The position numbers and the translations under genes are program-made. Shown here one piece after another: positions 9,029 to 17,865 of a stretch of DNA of 64,000 bases. The notes below the pieces were generated by a model, which was not told the origin of the DNA, did not search any database, and was given only the letters and a program-made list of their open reading frames with translations. The first letter of the stretch is position 1; every line of letters begins with the position of its first letter. The stretch is from JAIQFL01 sp035295745 (lineage in GTDB: Bacteria; Acidobacteriota; Terriglobia; Bryobacterales; Bryobacteraceae), in contig DATGIL010000034.1 in NCBI GenBank assembly GCA_035295745.1, forward strand, positions 1 to 64,000. Reading direction: 5' to 3'.

Positions 9029-10714
9029 CTACTGCTCGCCGTAGATCGCGATTTTGGAGAATTCGCCCTGCGGCGTGCCGCTCCCCCAGACGACGTTCGA
9101 GCCCCAGACCACGTTGAAGCCTGTCATGGTGCTGCTGCCCCATACGACGTTGGAGCCCCAGACGACATTCGAGCCACTGACCACGGTCGAACCCCAAACC
9201 ACGTTGGAACCCCATACCAGGTTGCTGCCCCAAACGACATTAGCTCCGTTTACCAGAGTCACCTGGCCCGTCCAGGCGTTGTACTGTGCCGTGGGCGACT
9301 GGGCACTCGCCGTTGACGAGGTTGTATCCGTGTTATTTAAAGCCGCCCAGGCGTCCACATAACCCGCACCGATCGTAAAGAGGTCGTAGTTGCTCACGTA
9401 GGTTTGACCGGTAAGGGGATCGGTGGCGATGCTCGAAACCGGAAAGTTCTTAGTTGCCGTTTTCATGAGCCGCGCTTTCACGAGATCCGGAGTCAACGAA
9501 GGGTCCTTCTGGATCATCAGAGCCGCTGTGCCGCTGACCATGGGCGCGGCCATGCTGGTTCCGCTGAGCATGTAGTAGTAATCGGAAGCCTGGTTGTTTC
9601 CGTTCAGGATGTAGTACTGATCGTTGGTCCTGTTTTGCGGGTACGCATTCGTCAATTGCAGTCCGGCCGGGATTGTGGAAATGATCATGTTGCCCGGCGC
9701 GACGATGTCTGGCTTGGCGATGTGATCGATCAGCGTGGGTCCTTTCGAACTGTAGCTCGCGATCAGGTCGTCAGCGCGGGTCACCGTGCCCATATCCTTC
9801 ATGGCGCCCACTGTGATGACGTAGGGATCGTTGGCGGGAGCACTGATGGTCCCGTATCCCAAGGTATTTGCGGAGTTGTTGCGGCCTTCGTTTCCGGCAG
9901 CCACCACCACCACGATTCCGGCTTTCCAGGCTTGCTCCACTGCCTGGCAAAGCGGATCCTTGGTGTACGACCCGGTAACCGGCCTTCCCAGCGAAAGATT
10001 GATGACACGAATGTTGTAGGAAAACTTCAGCTGAATTGCCCGCTGTATCGCGGCAATGACGTTGCTGTCCTGCCCCTTCCCGTTGCCATCTAACACCCGC
10101 AGATTAATGAGCTCCACATTCGGCGCAATCCCACGGAAGGTGTGGGTATAAATGGGACCCGCAGATTCTGCGGCATCGCCTCCCACGATCCCGGCCACAT
10201 GGGTGCCGTGTCCGTATCGATCGAAGTAATCGTTGCCGTTATTCTGAACGAAGCTTTCGTTGTAGACGATCCGGTTCGACGTGTCCGGGTGGGTCATGAT
10301 GCCGCTGTCGATGATCGCGACGCCGACTCCCGTGCCGTCGATATAGTGCTGAAATGCGATGTTGGCGTTGATCGCTGGGTTGGCGAATTGCAAGGTGCCT
10401 TGCACGGTGTGATCTGGCGAGATGTACTCGACTTCCGGATCGTCGGCTAACTCGGCCAGCTTTCCAGCAGGCAAACGATACGCGCCTGCCTGTACGACTT
10501 CGAGAGAGCGGCGCAGAGAGCCGCCGCGAAGCAGGACTTTAGCGTGCTGGCTCAGAGCAGGTGTGTGCCGGTAGACGATGATGACATCCACGCTCTCCAG
10601 CGGGTTGACTCTCTCGAGTTCTGGCGAAATCCGCGGGTGTCCAAAAGAAACTCCTGCGACGATCAGGCCAATGATTGCGGTTTTCAAACAACCGCCTCCA
10701 AGTCTGCTGAGCAT
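9029..10714 (-). CDS. Secreted S8 (subtilisin-like) peptidase with VVWGS repeat tail
   Basis: About 561 residues from the ATG at 10714 (AAGGGG site). A signal peptide is followed by an inhibitor_I9-like propeptide (about 30-105) and the subtilase domain: Asp in AIIDSG (about 136), His in HGTHVAG (about 169), Asn in AAGNEG (about 275), Ser in SGTSMAAP (about 387). The C-terminus has nine hexapeptide units of consensus N-V-V-W-G-S (DNA 9080-9241), after a Ser/Thr-rich linker. The tail may be a surface-retention or assembly module; similar VWG repeats occur in other Acidobacterial subtilases as I recall. A small protein with the same hexads is encoded 19 bp upstream. Confidence 0.92.
   Translation of the reverse strand: MLSRLGGGCLKTAIIGLIVAGVSFGHPRISPELERVNPLESVDVIIVYRHTPALSQHAKVLLRGGSLRRSLEVVQAGAYRLPAGKLAELADDPEVEYISPDHTVQGTLQFANPAINANIAFQHYIDGTGVGVAIIDSGIMTHPDTSNRIVYNESFVQNNGNDYFDRYGHGTHVAGIVGGDAAESAGPIYTHTFRGIAPNVELINLRVLDGNGKGQDSNVIAAIQRAIQLKFSYNIRVINLSLGRPVTGSYTKDPLCQAVEQAWKAGIVVVVAAGNEGRNNSANTLGYGTISAPANDPYVITVGAMKDMGTVTRADDLIASYSSKGPTLIDHIAKPDIVAPGNMIISTIPAGLQLTNAYPQNRTNDQYYILNGNNQASDYYYMLSGTSMAAPMVSGTAALMIQKDPSLTPDLVKARLMKTATKNFPVSSIATDPLTGQTYVSNYDLFTIGAGYVDAWAALNNTDTTSSTASAQSPTAQYNAWTGQVTLVNGANVVWGSNLVWGSNVVWGSTVVSGSNVVWGSNVVWGSSTMTGFNVVWGSNVVWGSGTPQGEFSKIAIYGEQ
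9080..9241 (-). repeat. 18-bp coding minisatellite (nine NVVWGS hexads)
   Basis: Nine consecutive 18-bp units at the 3' end of the subtilase gene encode NVVWGS, NLVWGS, NVVWGS, TVVSGS, NVVWGS, NVVWGS, STMTGF, NVVWGS and NVVWGS. Six units are identical in protein and two are strongly degenerate. The DNA units differ at several synonymous sites, which points to selection on the peptide rather than very recent slippage. Confidence 0.85.
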
Positions 10715-10733
10715 CTGGTATCCCCTTATCCGT

Positions 10734-10985
10734 TTATGAGCATTCGGAAACATTCAGCTCGTTTTGCCGCCGATTCATGGCGGTGACTGCCAGAGTGGAG
10801 CCCCAAACCGCCTTGGCACCCCAAACCGCCGTATCGGCGCTGGTCCAAATCGTTGGACCAGCGCTGTTCAGGCTCCCGGTCCGATGGCAGGCGAGGCATT
10901 CGTCCAGTCGGTCCGGCGTGGCTTCCAGGCCGACGACCGCTGGCACTGCATTGGGAATTGACGTACTGAGATTAGAACTTTTCAA
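10734..10985 (-). CDS. Small protein with two VWG hexads, unknown function
   Basis: 83 residues from a TTG start at 10985 with GGAG about 7 nt upstream. Near the C-terminus TAVWGA, KAVWGS and TLAVTA repeat with a six-residue period, like the hexads of the subtilase encoded 19 bp downstream on the same strand. There is also a CLACH sequence, which fits CxxCH, but no signal peptide, so heme attachment is doubtful. Shared motif, spacing and strand suggest co-expression with the protease, perhaps as substrate, chaperone or co-polymer; this is inference. It could also be a decayed end of a duplicated tail. Confidence 0.55.
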   Translation of the reverse strand: MKSSNLSTSIPNAVPAVVGLEATPDRLDECLACHRTGSLNSAGPTIWTSADTAVWGAKAVWGSTLAVTAMNRRQNELNVSECS

Positions 10986-11075
10986 GGAACACTCCGGGAG
11001 GAGCTACTGCACACTCTCGACCGTTTCTATCTTGCTGAAAGGAAGATACTTAAAGTGGATTTTGGGGGTTTGGAG

Positions 11076-11120
11076 TGACAATTTGTCAATTTGTACTAGA
11101 CCTCACATGACAAATTGTCC
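11076..11120. promoter_or_regulatory. Twin 13-bp dyad operator upstream of the VWG/subtilase genes
   Basis: TGACAATTTGTCA (11076-11088) and TGACAAATTGTCC (11108-11120) are near-perfect dyads and reverse complements of each other in the core. Their centres are 32 bp apart, about three helical turns. They lie in the 166-bp gap after the histidine kinase gene and before the small VWG protein. The pattern suits cooperative binding of a dimeric regulator; which regulator is unknown. Confidence 0.6.
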
Positions 11121-11151
11121 TTTTTAGTACTCGCTGGTTGGGAGGGCAAAC

Positions 11152-12678
11152 TTATCCAGCCACATGCTGAGCCGGGGGCGCCTGACTCGTCAGGGCCCTG
11201 TCGATCGGATGCTGTGGAAGTGGTGCGTCTTCCGCAGCGACGTCGATCTTGGGGTGACGGGGGAGGACGACAAAAAACGTGCTCCCGCGCCCAACTTCGC
11301 TGGTAACGCCGACACGGCCGCCTTGCGCTTCCGCGATTTGTTTCGAAATCGCGAGACCGAGCCCCGATCCTGCCTTGGTTTTCTCCGCAGTCCCTAATTG
11401 TTCGAACTCGGAGAAAAGGCGCGATATGTCCCGGGGATCGATTCCAACACCACTGTCCTCCACATCAATCCGGTACGTCTCGCTATCTTCCGCCCCTACC
11501 CGGACTCTCACGGGCTTGCCGCTGTCCGTGAATTTCAAGGCATTCGACAGGTAGTTGTACAGAATCTGCTTCAGCCTGCCCGAGTCCGCGAATACGCTGC
11601 CAATTCCATCATCCACTTCGAGCGAGATCTCGATCTGTTTGGATTTCGCGATCGCGTGCAAGGTGTCGATGACGTCCTTGGCTAAGGTTTTCAGCGATAC
11701 GGCCTCGTAGGTGAAGGTCATCTTGCCAGCTTCCACCTTCGCCAAGTCCAGTACGTGCCCAATCAAGACCCGAAGGTGGTTGGAGCAACTCAACACGTCG
11801 CCCAGGCATTCCCGTTGCATGTCATTCACAGGACCGAGGACTCCGTCGTGGAGCAACTCCGCAAATCCGATAATCCCATTCAAAGGCGTCCTGAGTTCGT
11901 GAGAGATGCTGGCCAGAAACCGGGTCTTCAGCGCACTCGCCTCGCGCGCCGCTTCCAGTGCTTCAATGGTCCGCTTCTGCAACGCGTTCGCGAGTTCAAT
12001 CTCCTTCCTTCCCGCCTCCAGGTTCTCCATGTAGATCCTGTACGAATAGTAGATCCCATAGATAACCGGGAACAGAAGCAGGACATTCAGCCATTGCGCG
12101 CGTACGTCCACGTTGCGAACCACCCAGACCAACGAAGCAGCCAGCAAATAAAACGGGAAGGACCAAAAGTAGCATCGCTTCCACGTGGCAATGAGAGACT
12201 TCCCCTCTGTCAGCGAAACGACTGTGGCGACCCCCGCCGTGTTCACGCCGAAGTACACCAAAGAACACGCCATCAGCCCCACCAGCGTTCCATAATTCAG
12301 CCTCTGGATCAGGGGATACTGATAGAACCCGTAGGCGATCGTGATGGCAATGGCTACGTTCATCGTGCTGAAAGCAGCCTGCACCAGACGGATGCGCTGT
12401 CTGGCGTGCCAAAGGCACTGGATCAAGGCACTGCCGCAACCGATGGCGATTGCCTCGCCGGTGGTCATATCCACGATTGCGAAAAGGATGAAGAAGTAGT
12501 TAACGGAAAGCGTGCCGAAGATTCCCGGAAGGCGTACCTTCATGCCTGACGCAAGAAGGGCGACACTCAGGAGGCACGCAAACTCCCAAGGTTTGAGAAA
12601 ATGCCAGTTTGCGAAAGCGATGCTGGTTGTACCTACCGCCAGCACGAACGCAATATACAATCGGGCTGACAATCGCAT
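11152..12678 (-). CDS. Membrane sensor histidine kinase (hybrid partner not adjacent)
   Basis: 508 residues. The first 215 hold about six to seven hydrophobic helices (MASE-like integral sensor), then a coiled-coil linker. HisKA carries the phospho-acceptor His260 in FLASISHELRTPLNG. HATPase_c has N (YLSNALKF), G1 (DSGVGIDP), F (FSEFEQ) and G2 (GSGLGLAI) boxes. No receiver domain and no response regulator gene are nearby, so it is an orphan kinase in this window. The ATG at 12678 has only a weak upstream site. The gene is upstream of, and on the same strand as, the VWG/subtilase genes but is separated by the twin operator. Confidence 0.92.
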   Translation of the reverse strand: MRLSARLYIAFVLAVGTTSIAFANWHFLKPWEFACLLSVALLASGMKVRLPGIFGTLSVNYFFILFAIVDMTTGEAIAIGCGSALIQCLWHARQRIRLVQAAFSTMNVAIAITIAYGFYQYPLIQRLNYGTLVGLMACSLVYFGVNTAGVATVVSLTEGKSLIATWKRCYFWSFPFYLLAASLVWVVRNVDVRAQWLNVLLLFPVIYGIYYSYRIYMENLEAGRKEIELANALQKRTIEALEAAREASALKTRFLASISHELRTPLNGIIGFAELLHDGVLGPVNDMQRECLGDVLSCSNHLRVLIGHVLDLAKVEAGKMTFTYEAVSLKTLAKDVIDTLHAIAKSKQIEISLEVDDGIGSVFADSGRLKQILYNYLSNALKFTDSGKPVRVRVGAEDSETYRIDVEDSGVGIDPRDISRLFSEFEQLGTAEKTKAGSGLGLAISKQIAEAQGGRVGVTSEVGRGSTFFVVLPRHPKIDVAAEDAPLPQHPIDRALTSQAPPAQHVAG

Positions 12679-13266
12679 TTTTCAGCTACTCGCTTGGAGG
12701 CTCTTTATATGGATAAATTCGCCTAAAGAAGTCCTCGCGTTCCTGCGCGAGGCGCGAACTCTCAGGTTTCGCCGCGCGTCCGTTGGACTCATCTCGGCCA
12801 GAATATCATGGCCCAACCGCCATTGAGCGATCAGACCGGCGAGTTACCACTCAAGTTAGTAGACACCTAATAACCAAGGGATACTTCAGGAGCGACGGAG
12901 ATACAATCGTCTGGGCATTTGATTCCTGACGAGCCGCGACGGTAACGGAGCGGTTTTACTTGCGCGCGACGCTGCAGAATGCCTCCCCATTGATTCACCG
13001 CTCCCCGATCGCTGAACAGGCCTTAATCAGTTAGTGGGGCACGCTCATCTCCCAAACGGGTGCCGAAGTACCCGTGTTCCCCTGTAAGTTACTGATTCCA
13101 GGATGAGGAACCGGTACACCAGTACCGGTTTGGAGCCGTTTCGGGTCGCGTGTCGACCTTCGAATTTCCTCTTACAGGCGGGCACTTCTCGACACCACAC
13201 GACAGAAGGAAATCGGCAATTGGGCTGCAGGTGGAATGACCGTTCAGAATTGCCGGTTTTTGTCTG
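12679..13266. other. Intergenic region, no gene seen; two inverted repeats
   Basis: No convincing coding frame exists here. A perfect 9-bp inverted repeat (AACCGGTAC, loop ACCA, GTACCGGTT) lies at 13109-13130. CGGCAATT at 13214-13221 pairs with AATTGCCG at 13248-13255, just past the 3' end of the tRNA gene, and might terminate or process its transcript. Nothing marks a prophage attachment site. Confidence 0.5.
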
Positions 13267-13353
13267 TGGTGGCCCCGTCCGGGGTCGAACCGGAACGCCC
13301 TTGCGGGCACGAGATCCTAAGTCTCGCACGTCTGCCAATTCCGCCACGGGGCC
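13267..13353 (-). tRNA. tRNA-Leu (anticodon UAG), CCA encoded
   Basis: On the minus strand the gene runs from 13353 to 13267. The acceptor stem GGCCCCG pairs with CGGGGCC, and the discriminator A is followed by an encoded CCA. The D-arm has GCGGAATTGGCAGA. The anticodon loop CTTAGGA gives UAG, reading CUA codons. A long variable arm (TGCCCGCAAGGGCG) marks a class II tRNA, and the T-arm is TCCGGTTCGACCCCGGA. All stems pair. Confidence 0.97.
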
Positions 13354-13393
13354 ACTCGTTCGCAAACTCCACTGATCCGCAGCGGTACCCGGA

Positions 13394-14668
13394 TTATACC
13401 AAGGTGCGGGAACCCCGTTGCTCGCCGGTCAGCCCGAGAAATTTTGGAGCGTAGCCGGGGAAAACGCCCTTGAGCGTGGGATTGCCGAGATGATGAGACA
13501 CCATCTCGCCGAGCACGTCGCGGAAGTCCGTCGTGAGCGCCAGATCGCGGCCTTCGTAAAGTTGCTCGCGTTCCAACCCCGGCCACTTGCCGTACACCTT
13601 GCCGCCGCGAATGCCTCCGCCCATCACGAACATGCTGTTGGCATGACCGTGATCGGTGCCGCGATTCCCGTTTTCATGCGCGGTGCGCCCGAACTCCGAC
13701 ATCGTCACCACCGCCACATCCGCCATCCGGTCGCCCATGTCCTGCCAGAAGGCGCTCAGCGCCTGGCCATACTGGGTGAGCAGATTCGCAAGCTGCCCTT
13801 CCGAGGCGCGCTGTCCGACTTCGTTCACGTGATGGTCCCAGCCGCCAATATCGGCGAAGGCCATTTCCATACCGACATCCGCCTTGATCAGTTGCGCGAT
13901 CTGGCGCAGGCTGTCTCCGAATCTTCCGCGTGGGTATTCGGCGCCGCCCGCGGGAGTGTAGGGCTGTTTCTGAATGGTCTGCAGCATCGACACCGCTTCG
14001 AAGGTCTCACGTCCGGCGGCCTGCATGGCGGGATCCTTGCTTTCCATATACATGTCCTGGAACTGCTTGGCCGCCTGGGCGTCGTGGACCTGAAAGCCCG
14101 CGATGCTTTGTAAGGCGATGGCGGGATTCGGCCCTGCCATCGATCGCGACAGCGTCACGCCCAGAGAGACGGCGCGAACCGGCGAGATTTTGCCCTCCGC
14201 TTTCGGCAGCGCGCGATTCATCCAGCCGTCGTGTGTCGCCTTCAATCCGGGCGTTCCCGACTCCATGTAGTCCTGGGCATCGAAGTGCGACCGGGTGGGA
14301 TCGGGCGATCCGACTGCATCGACGATCGCCAGGTGGTGCTGGTCGAACAGCGGTTTCAGCGGTGCGAGCGAAGGGTGTAGGCCGAAGAACCCATCCAGAT
14401 CGATTGCGGCATCGGCACGTTCGCCACCGCGAGTGGGGCGAGGAATTGCGATGGTGGGGCGCAGGCTGTAATAAGCCTTCTCGCCATGCGGCACGACGAC
14501 GTTCAAACCGTCAGCCGCGCCACGCTGAAAGATCGCCACCAGAATCTTCTTGCGCGGCGTGGGCGCGTCTGCCGCATACAAGGCCCGTTTCAACCACAGC
14601 GGCGCCGTTCCTACTCCCACCATTGCCAAAGCCGAATTGCGAAGAAAAACGCGACGAGATGTGCTCAT
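13394..14668 (-). CDS. DUF1501 family protein (Tat-exported)
   Basis: 424 residues. The N-terminus MSTSRRVFLRNSALAMVG is a twin-arginine signal. IFQRGAADGLNVVVPHGEKAYYSLRP, DFFGLHPSL-type text, MSEFGRTAHENGNRGTDHGHANSMFVMGG and GKVYGKWPG are hallmarks of DUF1501, a sulfatase/alkaline-phosphatase-like fold of unknown activity. It follows the DUF1800 gene by 33 bp on the same strand. The two families are found together widely in Acidobacteria, Planctomycetes and Proteobacteria, so they probably act as a periplasmic pair. Substrate is unknown. Confidence 0.93.
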   Translation of the reverse strand: MSTSRRVFLRNSALAMVGVGTAPLWLKRALYAADAPTPRKKILVAIFQRGAADGLNVVVPHGEKAYYSLRPTIAIPRPTRGGERADAAIDLDGFFGLHPSLAPLKPLFDQHHLAIVDAVGSPDPTRSHFDAQDYMESGTPGLKATHDGWMNRALPKAEGKISPVRAVSLGVTLSRSMAGPNPAIALQSIAGFQVHDAQAAKQFQDMYMESKDPAMQAAGRETFEAVSMLQTIQKQPYTPAGGAEYPRGRFGDSLRQIAQLIKADVGMEMAFADIGGWDHHVNEVGQRASEGQLANLLTQYGQALSAFWQDMGDRMADVAVVTMSEFGRTAHENGNRGTDHGHANSMFVMGGGIRGGKVYGKWPGLEREQLYEGRDLALTTDFRDVLGEMVSHHLGNPTLKGVFPGYAPKFLGLTGEQRGSRTLV

Positions 14669-14701
14669 ATACCTGCCCTTGCCTTCAAACCTATGCTTGC
14701 T

Positions 14702-16465
14702 TTACTTCTTTTGAAAATCGGGCGAACCCAGTGCTATGCCCGCGCTGGAATCGTCCGGCTTGGCTGCTTTCGCGCTATCCACCTTCACCCCCGGGACTTT
14801 ATCGTTGGTCAATTGCAGCGCGAAATTCATGCGCGCCAGCAGGCCCGCCGAATTCATCCACTCCTTACTGGAATTGGAATAGCCTGTGGGCTCTTGCTTC
14901 CGATAGAGCGGCTCGCCGAGCTGCGCCACCTGGTTGGCCAGGGGGAACGCAAAATCCACGTCACCATTGACTGCACGGACCGCACTTGCCACCATCTCCA
15001 GCGGGGATTTGATCTTCGTCCGGTAGGCGCCTTCCGACCAGAATTCTTTCGAGTCGAGCATCGTGCGCAGAACTGAGCGGATATCGCCGCCGGTCTTCAG
15101 AAATGTCTGCGCCATGCGTTCCACCAGAGCGGGCGGCGGGTTGTCGGCGACGAAACGCTCCGCCAGCTTGGTGGAGATGAAATGCGCGGTGGAGGGATGA
15201 TGCGCCACGATATCGAGCACTTTCTCTCCATCCTCCATACCACCGCCAGCCGGGATCGTCACACCGAGCACTACTTTCTGTCCGTTGTCATGGAGCCGTG
15301 GATTGAACGTGAAGGCGCCGCCGCGTTGCGGCTGATTGATCGTCCAACCGGTGAAGCAGCGCGCTACTTCGGTGACATCTTTCTGCGTATAGCCGCCATC
15401 CACGCCCAGCGTGTGAAGCTCCAACAGCTCGCGCCCGTAATTCTCATTCAGTCCGCGGCGACCCTTCTTGGCGGTTGGCCCGCGCGGTTGCGGCGCATCG
15501 GGTCCCACCGACTGCCAATTGTCCAGGTAGAACAACATCGCGGGGCTCTTCGCGGTAGCTTCCAGAAGATCGCGGAATTTCCCCAGCACGCGCGGACGGA
15601 TCACGTCGCGCTCGTATTCCGTCACCAGGTAACGATCGGCACCCTTTTCGAGGTAGATGTTGAAGTGATTGAACCAGAAGTCGTCCAGCACCTCGGCGAG
15701 CTGGCGATTACTGTAAACAGCGCGAAGCAGCTTGCCTTCCACGAGGTCGCGCGCCACGACCTGTGCGGGACCGTTGGCCAACTCGAGCTTCCGTCGCAGT
15801 TCCGGCGGCGCAATCTGGAAGAAGCCCTGCCGCATGCCGCCCGGCAACGCGGCGATCACTTCGTCCTGTTTGTCTTCCGGCAGCGCCCGAAACGCCGCTA
15901 GCCGTTCCGCGGGAGTGCCCTGTCGGAGCGAGCGGATCTGTTCCCGAGTCAAAAGCTCGTTGAGCGGCTGCAGATCGGGCACGTTCGGATTCGGCTGCTT
16001 CTCGTCCTGCGCCTGCCCCGCTTTTTGCTTCTGCTCTGCTTTGGCCACCAGCTTCTCGATCATTCGCCGCCGTTCCGGATCCGTTGGAAAAGGCACTTGT
16101 CCCGCAACCATCTGCTTTACAATCTGCGGCGAGGGATAGTCGCGAACCATCTGCGCGCTCGTCATCCCGAGAGTGTCCAGCATGCGCAGTTTCTCCGCTA
16201 AAGCAGGATTTTCGGGGATCTGGTCGGGATTCAATTGCAGGTCGATCCACTTGCGAAGGCCCATGGCTCGGACCGCGGCCTCATCGCCGGGCCGGGCGCC
16301 GTACGTGAGGCGGTTCAAGGCCTGCGTAATCCTCTGCGCGTTGGGGATCTGCCGCAGAAATAAACGGGCCTCCTCCGCGCTTTTTTGAGTATCGTAAGCC
16401 GATATGGCTGGAATCGCGGCTATGCCAAGCACGCAACCCAGCGCCAGAACTGCTCGTTTGCGCAT
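14702..16465 (-). CDS. DUF1800 family protein
   Basis: About 587 residues from the ATG at 16465, preceded by a GAGGG site; the frame extends upstream without a better start. A signal peptide (RKRAVLALGCVLGIAAIPAISA) precedes the DUF1800 landmarks: ALNRLTYGARPGDEAAVRAMGLRKWIDLQL at the N-terminus, WFNHFNIYLEKG, LLELHTLGVDGGYTQKDVTEVARCFTGW, and FISTKLAERFVADNPPP. A charged insert (AKAEQKQKAGQAQDEKQ, about residues 155-175) is unusual. It forms an operon with the DUF1501 gene downstream. Confidence 0.92.
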   Translation of the reverse strand: MRKRAVLALGCVLGIAAIPAISAYDTQKSAEEARLFLRQIPNAQRITQALNRLTYGARPGDEAAVRAMGLRKWIDLQLNPDQIPENPALAEKLRMLDTLGMTSAQMVRDYPSPQIVKQMVAGQVPFPTDPERRRMIEKLVAKAEQKQKAGQAQDEKQPNPNVPDLQPLNELLTREQIRSLRQGTPAERLAAFRALPEDKQDEVIAALPGGMRQGFFQIAPPELRRKLELANGPAQVVARDLVEGKLLRAVYSNRQLAEVLDDFWFNHFNIYLEKGADRYLVTEYERDVIRPRVLGKFRDLLEATAKSPAMLFYLDNWQSVGPDAPQPRGPTAKKGRRGLNENYGRELLELHTLGVDGGYTQKDVTEVARCFTGWTINQPQRGGAFTFNPRLHDNGQKVVLGVTIPAGGGMEDGEKVLDIVAHHPSTAHFISTKLAERFVADNPPPALVERMAQTFLKTGGDIRSVLRTMLDSKEFWSEGAYRTKIKSPLEMVASAVRAVNGDVDFAFPLANQVAQLGEPLYRKQEPTGYSNSSKEWMNSAGLLARMNFALQLTNDKVPGVKVDSAKAAKPDDSSAGIALGSPDFQKK

Positions 16466-16626
16466 CTGCTGCCCTCTGTTCCTATTAAACTCCAGATTTC
16501 TGAATAGGTTTCGGTCGCGTTCCGTAAAAGTCCGTAAAGCCGCCGTCGAATAATCGGTCGATGCGGGGTCTTTGATAACAGCGGCTTTCTGCCGCGAAGG
16601 AGCTATATTTGAAACTGGAGGAAACC

Positions 16627-17295
16627 ATGCGAGGGCTTCTCGCAATATTTGTGGGCTCAATCCTGGCTTGTGCGGCGCTGCCCGCGCAGACCAGTCCCCC
16701 GTCAGTGCAGGCCACGGGAAATTCAACCATCAGTGTCACACCTGACCAGGTTCAGCTCAGCGTCAGTGTAATCACGCAGGGCGCCAACGCCCAGGAGGCC
16801 GGTCAATTGAATGCCGCGCAAGCCAACACCGTGCAAAGTGCGCTCAAGGCGATCCTCGGTACGAACGGCACCATTCAGACTGTTGGCTATTCCGTGTATC
16901 CTCGATACAACACGAATGGGACGACGATCATTGGATATACGGCGAGCAACACGATCCAGGTGACCACCACGAACCTGGGTATTATTGGTTCCGTGATCGA
17001 TACCGCGAATCAGGCTGGCGCCAGTTCGGTGAGCGGCCTTACTTTCGGATTGCAGAATCCGGACCCGGTTTTACAACAGGCGTTGACGGCGGCTACCAAA
17101 CAGGCGCTCGGCCACATCGCTGCGATCGCTACTGGCTTAGGGGTGAAAACGGGGTCAATCATCTCCGCATCGGAATCCACATCATATGCACCGGCCGTGC
17201 TTGGCTCGGCGCCCACGGCCAGTTCCACCCCGATTAGTTCGGGCACCGTCGGAGTGAGTGCAACGGTTACGGTGAGCGCGGCGATTTCCCAGTAA
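16627..17295 (+). CDS. SIMPL-domain (DUF541) exported protein
   Basis: 222 residues from the ATG at 16627, which follows GGAGG by 5-6 nt; the in-frame codon at 16609 has no such site. A signal peptide (MRGLLAIFVGSILACAALPAQ) is followed by a SIMPL/DUF541 domain: VQATGNSTISVTPDQVQLSVSV, IQTVGYSVYPRY, and GLTFGLQNP. Family members are periplasmic or lipoprotein oligomers of unclear role, some linked to oxidative stress. The msrA gene starts 24 bp downstream on the same strand, which suits a shared envelope-stress role. Confidence 0.88.
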   Translation: MRGLLAIFVGSILACAALPAQTSPPSVQATGNSTISVTPDQVQLSVSVITQGANAQEAGQLNAAQANTVQSALKAILGTNGTIQTVGYSVYPRYNTNGTTIIGYTASNTIQVTTTNLGIIGSVIDTANQAGASSVSGLTFGLQNPDPVLQQALTAATKQALGHIAAIATGLGVKTGSIISASESTSYAPAVLGSAPTASSTPISSGTVGVSATVTVSAAISQ

Positions 17296-17319
17296 CTGGC
17301 AAAATAACGAGGAAGGTTC

Positions 17320-17865
17320 ATGGCGAAAAACGAAACGGCAACTCTGGGCGGCGGCTGCTTCTGGTGTCTGGAAGCGGTCTACCAGGATATGGAAGGCGTG
17401 GAATCCGTCGTCTCCGGGTATATGGGCGGGCACGTGGAGAATCCCAGCTACCGCGACGTCTGCACCGGAAGGACTGGACATGTAGAGGTGGTGCAGGTGA
17501 CTTTCGACCCGGACGTTACCACCTACAAAGAGATCCTCGAGGTGTTTTTCGCCATACACGATCCGACGACGCGTGACCGTCAGGGGAACGATTCAGGTCC
17601 CCAATACCGATCCGTGATCTTCTATCATGACGACGGCCAGAAAAGAATCGCGGAAGAAACGATCCGCGAGTTAGACGCCGAGGACATCTGGCCGCAACCC
17701 ATTGTCACGGAAGTCCAGCCCGCCACGGTGTTTTATGTAGCGGAGGATTATCATCAGGAGTACTTCCGCAATAACCCGATGCAGCCGTACTGCGCCTTCG
17801 TGGTGGCGCCCAAAGTGCGCAAATTCCGCGACAAATTCGCAGCCAAGCTACGCAAGGTGACTTAA
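17320..17865 (+). CDS. msrA: Peptide-methionine (S)-S-oxide reductase MsrA
   Basis: 181 residues. The catalytic GCFWCLEA motif is at residues 12-19, and GYMGG, GHVEVVQV, QGNDxGxQYRS and the CAFVV region follow as in MsrA. The enzyme reduces methionine-S-sulfoxide in proteins using thioredoxin. No signal peptide, so cytosolic. A GAGGAAGG site precedes the ATG, 24 bp after the SIMPL gene. The 3' end overlaps the convergent primase-helicase gene by 18 bp. Confidence 0.97.
   Translation: MAKNETATLGGGCFWCLEAVYQDMEGVESVVSGYMGGHVENPSYRDVCTGRTGHVEVVQVTFDPDVTTYKEILEVFFAIHDPTTRDRQGNDSGPQYRSVIFYHDDGQKRIAEETIRELDAEDIWPQPIVTEVQPATVFYVAEDYHQEYFRNNPMQPYCAFVVAPKVRKFRDKFAAKLRKVT

Noticed and set aside
9080..9241. 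CRISPR-like or direct-repeat array
   Set aside because: The 18-bp period has no spacers and encodes the VVWGS hexads in frame with the protease.
10880..10910. CLACH in the small VWG protein as a heme c site
   Set aside because: No signal peptide precedes it and no axial ligand context, so CxxCH is probably coincidental.
11755..12549. Plus-strand open frame of 264 residues
   Set aside because: Shadow of the histidine kinase gene; composition rich in Arg, Gln and His as expected for antisense.
13045..13365. Short frames over the tRNA-Leu gene, or an integration site at its 3' end
   Set aside because: The frames are artefacts of the tRNA; no integrase gene or duplicated tRNA end was seen.
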